NCBI GenBank assembly: GCA_947036475.1
Contig: CAMQRG010000130.1
Location: forward strand, 1-5,667
Direction: 5' to 3'
DNA: 5,667 bases
Source: an uncultured Clostridia bacterium
Lineage (GTDB): Bacteria; Bacillota; Clostridia; Lachnospirales; Anaerotignaceae
The position numbers and the translations under genes were made by a program. Below are positions 3,645 through 5,667 of this stretch, one piece after another. Within the stretch, counting starts at the first letter, position 1. Every line of letters begins with the position of its first letter. The notes under the pieces are model-generated. The model was not told where the DNA came from. It saw only the letters and a program-made list of their open reading frames with translations, and did not search any database.

Positions 3645-5667
3645 TTATTTATTCAGGTAATTGTAAAGCATCTGTGCGACTTCCGCACGGGTAGCCAGAC
3701 CCTGAGGGTCAAGCATGCCGCCGCCCTTGCCGCTCATCACGCCATTGCTGGTTGCCCAGACAAGTCCGTTCTGCGCATAGCCGCTCACCTTACCCGCGTC
3801 AGCGAAGCCGTCAAGGCTGCCGCCAGCCGCAGGGGAGCCAGCATAACGGTAAAGCATAACCGCCAGCTGTTCACGTGTAATGTTGTCATTCGGGCCAAAT
3901 TTGCCGTTGCCAAGGCCGCTGACAACGCCGTTTTCTGCCGCCCATACAATAGCATTTATGTACCACATGCCTTCTGCTACATCGTTGAAGTCAGAAGCTC
4001 CTGCTGCAGCGGGCCGTCCTGCCAGATTATAAAGGATCTGCGCCAGCATTGCCCTCGAAAGGTTGGCATTTGGAGAGAATGTGTTTTCGCCAACACCGCT
4101 CATCAGGCTGTTATTGATGGCATAATCCACTGCCTTGTGATACCACAGGCTTGTATTCACATCGGTGAACTTATGCGCGGGGCAGCTGCTGCCGCCGTCG
4201 CAGTCCGCCGCAACAGGCGTTTCCTCAACGGGCTCAACGGGTTCCGGAGCCTTATAAGCGATAACGTATTTGGAGAAATGGTCTGTCGTAAAGCTGATAT
4301 AGCCGCCGGAGCAGTTTGTCCGCATTTCTTCCACAGAACCGTCGTTCGCTACATAAATAACTACAAAGTTTGCCGCTTCTTTACCGGAAGGAACCGCGAA
4401 AGGAATCTTTACAGAAACCCTGCCGCCCTTGAAATCAACAATCGCCCTGCCGCCGTTCAGCGTCAGGTCAAAATGTCCATGGATATCCATATCCTTTACA
4501 GCGTCCTTCTGGCTGCTGTTCAGGCCGTTTGCATTGCTCTTTTCCAGCTTCAGTTCAATCGTGCTGCCGCTTGCCTGGTCAGCGATCGCCTCCAGAGCGT
4601 CCGCGTCAAATTCCACTGTACCGGAATCTAGCTTGACTGCCAGCCCTTCTACGTCGTTATCTGCGTCAGCCGCTGCTTTTGCGATATCCTCCAGAGCCGC
4701 CGCCGGAAGTTTTACAGTGTCAATATCTTTTTTCAGTGCGGTCAGGTCAATTTCCACAACGCCAGTATCCACATCGCCGTCCAGAACCTTATTCAGGCCT
4801 TCGATTTTGTCGATTGTAGCCGTAGAGCCGGAAACCTTCGCGCTTACTTCTACGCTCTTGTCATCGCCGGAAACGGGTACTGTCACGGAAGAAGAACCGC
4901 CGCCGCCACCGCCGCCGGAGCCGCCAGAGGAAGAACCGCCACCAGTGGATTTTTTACTAAAAGTAGCCGTTGCAACTGCGCTGCGTACACCATCTTTTAC
5001 AGCTATCGCTTTTACTGTAGCCGGTCCATCCAGCGTAATTTCCAAAGGGCTGTCTGCCGCATCTTCATCCCTCATACCATCGAAAGATGTTCCATCCGCG
5101 CTGTAAAGGATTTTCGCACCATCCGCCGCTGTAATGGTTACTTTTACAGGGAAGCTGCTGAAAGAACCACCGTTCGGGGTAAACGCAGGCTCGGCAACCG
5201 TCGGCCCCGGCGGATCTACTTCGCCGTCTGCCGTAACCGTCAGTGTACCGTATGTGTATGCCAATTCATAGCTGCTTGTTTTTGCTGAAAGGCCAGCAGT
5301 ACGAACTTCATATGTGCCGGGCTCAAGTGTGCTGACTGCTGACGCGTCAGCTACTTTTGCATCATTTTGCCACAATTCATAAGTTACGCTGCCATTGTTT
5401 ACATGATCCGCTAACGTATCTTCGCCCTTCAGCCCTTCCTCGTTAATCTCGTACGAGAACTGAGCAGTCTGGCCCTGCTTAATTGTTGCGGGTTCCGCTT
5501 TTGTCGTAACTGCAAGCTGCGCAGGGTCAACAGTCAGTGTAAACTTAGCCGAACAATCTGTATAGTCGCCGTTTGCAGACACTGTCGCCGTAATTTCCGT
5601 TGTGCCGCCGCCTACAATCGTAATTGCGCCAGTACTTGGGTCAACCGTTGCAGTAGCTGCTGTACCA
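3645..5667 (-). CDS. SLH-domain surface protein, C-terminal 673 residues (5' end outside window)
   Basis: The frame is open to the right edge, so the GTG at 5582 is not a real start. Numbering from the first full codon at 5666, residues 1-46 are the end of a bacterial Ig-like (Big_2) repeat with DPSTGAITIVGGGTTEITA. Residues ~51-147 resemble an MBG-type repeat (LEPGTYEVRTAGL, then YTYGTLTV). Residues ~160-238 resemble the chitobiase C-terminal-like beta-sandwich (PAFTPNGGSF, ILYSADGT). A Gly/Ser linker covers ~241-260. A middle domain (~261-480) of unknown role ends in the FTTDHFSKYVIAYK motif often seen just before SLH repeats. Three SLH repeats fill 498-550, 558-610 and 618-673, with the motifs LSRAM, ITREQ and ATRAE. 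SLH repeats bind pyruvylated cell-wall polysaccharide, so the protein should be exported and displayed on the cell surface. No catalytic domain is visible. The missing N-terminus should carry a signal peptide. Its ligand is unknown. It ends cleanly at a TAA followed by a hairpin and a terminator. Confidence 0.95.
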   Translation of the reverse strand, partial: GTAATATVDPSTGAITIVGGGTTEITATVSANGDYTDCSAKFTLTVDPAQLAVTTKAEPATIKQGQTAQFSYEINEEGLKGEDTLADHVNNGSVTYELWQNDAKVADASAVSTLEPGTYEVRTAGLSAKTSSYELAYTYGTLTVTADGEVDPPGPTVAEPAFTPNGGSFSSFPVKVTITAADGAKILYSADGTSFDGMRDEDAADSPLEITLDGPATVKAIAVKDGVRSAVATATFSKKSTGGGSSSGGSGGGGGGGSSSVTVPVSGDDKSVEVSAKVSGSTATIDKIEGLNKVLDGDVDTGVVEIDLTALKKDIDTVKLPAAALEDIAKAAADADNDVEGLAVKLDSGTVEFDADALEAIADQASGSTIELKLEKSNANGLNSSQKDAVKDMDIHGHFDLTLNGGRAIVDFKGGRVSVKIPFAVPSGKEAANFVVIYVANDGSVEEMRTNCSGGYISFTTDHFSKYVIAYKAPEPVEPVEETPVAADCDGGSSCPAHKFTDVNTSLWYHKAVDYAINNSLMSGVGENTFSPNANLSRAMLAQILYNLAGRPAAAGASDFNDVAEGMWYINAIVWAAENGVVSGLGNGKFGPNDNITREQLAVMLYRYAGSPAAGGSLDGFADAGKVSGYAQNGLVWATSNGVMSGKGGGMLDPQGLATRAEVAQMLYNYLNK

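Noticed and set aside
3387..4631. A plus-strand frame of 414 codons.
   Set aside because: Most of it is the complement of the SLH gene, and its first part runs through noncoding DNA and a terminator. There is no ribosome-binding site at its ATG and no recognisable domain.
4429..5106. A plus-strand frame of 225 codons, rich in Ser, Ala and Pro.
   Set aside because: It is an antisense shadow of the Gly/Ser and Ala/Asp-rich part of the SLH protein. The proline run is simply the complement of the glycine linker.
5580..5582. GTG as a possible start of the SLH protein.
   Set aside because: The frame stays open to the right edge and the upstream codons form the core of a bacterial Ig-like repeat (DPSTG, then ITATV), so translation begins outside the window.
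1..5667. CRISPR array, tRNA, rRNA, known riboswitch or toxin-antitoxin pair.
   Set aside because: No spaced direct repeats, cloverleaf, recognisable aptamer core or paired toxin-antitoxin frames were seen on either strand.

Overview
The window looks like a piece of a Gram-positive anaerobe chromosome, most likely a gut-type clostridium (Bacillota, class Clostridia). Three things point there. The ribosome-binding sites are strong GGAGG types 7-8 bases before ATG. The left edge carries the start of a peptide deformylase gene of Gram-positive type. The right half is a surface protein with three C-terminal S-layer homology (SLH) repeats. No species can be named from this sequence alone. Every gene I can support lies on the minus strand, so the window reads right to left.

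Right half (3645-5667): the last 673 codons of a large secreted, modular protein whose start lies beyond the right edge. In order it has a bacterial Ig-like repeat, an MBG-like repeat, a chitobiase-C-terminal-like beta-sandwich, a Gly/Ser linker, a middle domain of unknown role and three SLH repeats for cell-wall attachment. A GC-rich hairpin and a strong intrinsic terminator follow it. Then come about 400 bases of AT-rich DNA with no credible gene.

Middle (about 2667-3120): a jump to GC-richer sequence with several short, overlapping reading frames. Some have good ribosome-binding sites, and one frame is rich in Cys and His but has no start codon. I read this as gene debris or a cluster of mini-cistrons. 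Next is a well-built transcription unit: a consensus promoter, a 101-residue coiled-coil protein and a terminator. It is followed by a 48-residue SHOCT-like small protein that has a ribosome-binding site but no visible promoter of its own.

Left half (328-2025): a large serine recombinase of the phage, integrative-element or TnpX-like type, with intact catalytic residues and zinc ribbon. It has its own promoter, and a hairpin would fold its ribosome-binding site away. A palindrome and an intrinsic terminator separate it from the def gene, which has its own extended -10 promoter and runs off the left edge.

Together this reads as one end, or a shrunken remnant, of a mobile element inserted between housekeeping def and a surface-protein gene. 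No relaxase, coupling protein, phage structural gene or att duplication is visible. The most unusual points are the sealed ribosome-binding site of the recombinase, the promoterless 48-residue gene behind a terminator, and the Cys-rich overlapping frames.
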